Assembly: GCA_003599885.1 (NCBI GenBank)
Contig: QZKW01000012.1
Location: 1 to 64,000 of the forward strand
Length of the DNA stretch: 64,000 nt
Direction of reading: 5' to 3'
Origin: Desulfobacteraceae bacterium
GTDB taxonomy: Bacteria > Desulfobacterota > Desulfobacteria > Desulfobacterales > Desulfosalsimonadaceae
In this document: positions 62,432 through 64,000 of the stretch, one piece after another
Position numbering within the stretch: the stretch's first letter is position 1
How the letters are laid out: each line of letters starts with the position of its first letter
The notes under the pieces: model-generated
Databases searched by the model: none
What the model saw: only the letters and a program-made list of their open reading frames with translations
What the model was told of the DNA's origin: nothing
Translations under genes and position numbers: made by a program

Positions 62432-64000
62432 ATGACGACCTCTGACGACAGACCTTGGCTGAAGGCTTATGACCCCGGAATTTTACCGGACATTGATATC
62501 CCGGACAAAACCTATGCCGATGCGTTGGTTGAAGGGTTAACGGCTTTCCCGGACCGTGCCGCCATGCATTTTATGGGCACCACCCTTACCTTCCGGCAAC
62601 TGAATGACATGTCGCGCCGGTTCGCCGCTTTTTTGACGAACAGCGGCGTTCAATCCGGCGATGTCGTGGGGTTAAGTCTGCCGAACATTCCCCAATTCCT
62701 GATTGCCCTTGCCGGTTCGGTGCGTGCCGGTTGCACAGTTTCCGGCGTATCGCCCCTTCTGGTACCCAGGGAACTTTCCCACCAGCTCAATGATTCCGGA
62801 TGCAGGGTGCTGGTTACTCTGGATGCGGTGTTCGAAAGAGCGTTAACCCGCATCACCGACCCCCTGCCGCACCTTTCGCATATCGTTACTGCAAACATCG
62901 GTGATTACCTGCCCCCGGTCAAACGCCTGATTGGCAACCTTTTTAAAAAGATACCTTCGGGAAGGGTAACGCCGTTTGCCGGCAAAACCATCCGTTCCTT
63001 TCCCCAGGTGATGACTGTGCCCCCTTCGGCAACACCCGCAGCTGTCACCTCTCCGGACGACATCTGCCTGATTCAATATACCGGCGGCACCACCGGGATC
63101 CCTAAAGGTGTCGAGCTGACCCACCGCAACATTTTTGCCAACCTGACCCAGGTGCGGCACTGGGCCGACTTCCAGTCAGGTCAGGACGTCCTGTGTTCCG
63201 GTTTTCCATTTTTCCATCTGGCCGGTCTCATGTTCGGCATGACGGCCCTGTCAACGGCAAACACCCAGTGCCTGATTCCGGATCCCCGCAACACCGGACA
63301 TATCGTGAAGGAGATTCAAAAATACAAGCCCACGATTTACGCCAATGTGCCCACGCTTAACCAGATGCTGATGGAGAATCCCGGATTTAAAAAACTCAAT
63401 TTTTCTTCGGCAAAAATTTTTGTGTCCGGCGCGGCCCCGTTTCCTGTTGAATCGATCCGTTCGTTTGAGGCAACCGTGGGCCAGGGCAAAGTCGTGGAAG
63501 TTTACGGCATGACGGAAACCAGCCCAATCATCAGCGGCAACCCTCTCAAAGGGATAAAAAAAATCGGTTCTGTGGGCGTACCCGTTTCCAACACTTTTGT
63601 AAAGATTGTGGATATTGAGGATGGCAGTTCAGTGATGCCGGTGAATACACCCGGCGAGCTGATTGTGCGCGGCCCCCAGGTGATGAAAGGTTATCATGAG
63701 AATCCCGGGGAAACCGCTGTTGTCATGAGGCCTCATGACGGAGAAATCTGGCTGCATACCGGCGATATCGCCCGCATGGATGAGGATGGCTACCTGTATA
63801 TCGTTGACCGGTCCAAGGACATGCTCATTGTGGGCGGCTACAAGGTATTTTCCCGCGAAGTGGAAGAAATCCTGCACCGGCATCCGGCGGTGGATTACTG
63901 CGCCGTCATCGGCTTTTCGGACCCGGACCGGCCCGGCAGCGACATCGTCAAGGCGGTGATTCAACTGGCTCCGGAAAGCAGGAGCAGGGATGCCGGACTC
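62432..64000 (+). CDS. Long-chain acyl-CoA ligase (AMP-forming), partial
   Basis: 523 residues are visible; the C-terminus is beyond the right edge. It is an ANL-superfamily ligase with P-loop YTGGTTGIPKG (216-226), YGMTETSP, HTGDIA and DRSKDMLIVGGYKVFSREVEE, which holds the hinge. It couples fatty acids to CoA. The ATG follows GGAGG and it lies 128 bp after the thioesterase. The specificity cannot be set from sequence. Confidence 0.92.
   Translation, partial: MTTSDDRPWLKAYDPGILPDIDIPDKTYADALVEGLTAFPDRAAMHFMGTTLTFRQLNDMSRRFAAFLTNSGVQSGDVVGLSLPNIPQFLIALAGSVRAGCTVSGVSPLLVPRELSHQLNDSGCRVLVTLDAVFERALTRITDPLPHLSHIVTANIGDYLPPVKRLIGNLFKKIPSGRVTPFAGKTIRSFPQVMTVPPSATPAAVTSPDDICLIQYTGGTTGIPKGVELTHRNIFANLTQVRHWADFQSGQDVLCSGFPFFHLAGLMFGMTALSTANTQCLIPDPRNTGHIVKEIQKYKPTIYANVPTLNQMLMENPGFKKLNFSSAKIFVSGAAPFPVESIRSFEATVGQGKVVEVYGMTETSPIISGNPLKGIKKIGSVGVPVSNTFVKIVDIEDGSSVMPVNTPGELIVRGPQVMKGYHENPGETAVVMRPHDGEIWLHTGDIARMDEDGYLYIVDRSKDMLIVGGYKVFSREVEEILHRHPAVDYCAVIGFSDPDRPGSDIVKAVIQLAPESRSRDAGL

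Overview
The window looks like chromosomal DNA from an anaerobic, Gram-negative sulfate-reducing deltaproteobacterium (Desulfobacterota, probably Desulfobacterales). This is inferred from a complete methylmalonyl-CoA arm, a tungsten aldehyde:ferredoxin oxidoreductase, DUF39 and NIL-ferredoxin homocysteine genes, an spd/mitochondrial-type EF-G, and Kdo/Lpt outer-membrane genes. No rRNA and no CRISPR array was seen. One tRNA (Leu-GAG) and one IS110-type insertion sequence are present.

Layout. 1-4881 (minus): propionyl-CoA operon tetR, mce, methylmalonyl-CoA mutase, meaB and a carboxyltransferase cut by the window edge. 5-17 kb (minus): GAF-GspE ATPase, two small membrane proteins, an ABC-F ATPase, an NtrC-type regulator, pyrC-pyrB, lepB, DUF39 sulfurtransferase and an M23 peptidase. 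17.4-27.5 kb (plus): kdsA-kdsC-lptC-lptA-lptB-rpoN-hpf-ptsN-rapZ-EIIA(Man)-rimI, then gap, tpiA, secG and tRNA-Leu. 27.8-31.4 kb (minus): PilZ protein and an asnB/GCS2-like ligase/glutaredoxin operon. 31.7-42.7 kb: a secreted orphan protein, the IS110 element, EF-G, an orphan RecA-like ATPase, an OmpA-family protein, and NIL-ferredoxin-mnmA-mtaB.

42.8-57.4 kb is the most interesting part. It carries a MerR regulator, an enoyl-CoA isomerase-like crotonase, a TetR regulator, an alpha-methylacyl-CoA racemase-like class III protein, a MaoC-SDR-SCP2 multifunctional enzyme, a four-part HMG-CoA-synthase-like/DUF35/SDR/SCP2 fusion, an SCPx-like thiolase, and then an iron alcohol dehydrogenase, a free SCP2 protein and an aldehyde:ferredoxin oxidoreductase. 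The enzyme set resembles the peroxisomal system for alpha-methyl-branched acyl chains (AMACR, MFE-2, SCPx). Its expected product, propionyl-CoA, would feed the methylmalonyl-CoA genes at the left end. The HMGCS-like domain has apparently lost its catalytic triad but keeps a DUF35 partner domain, which suggests a retro-aldolase or scaffold role. This function is inference.

57.5-64 kb holds a YkgJ-type cysteine protein, a small helical protein, a monoglyceride-lipase-like hydrolase, an LpxR-like lipid A deacylase, a GDSL esterase, an acyl-ACP thioesterase and an acyl-CoA ligase that runs off the right edge. This is a lipid-processing neighbourhood. An outer-membrane barrel gene at 52680-53591 carries an in-frame UGA just after its signal peptide.
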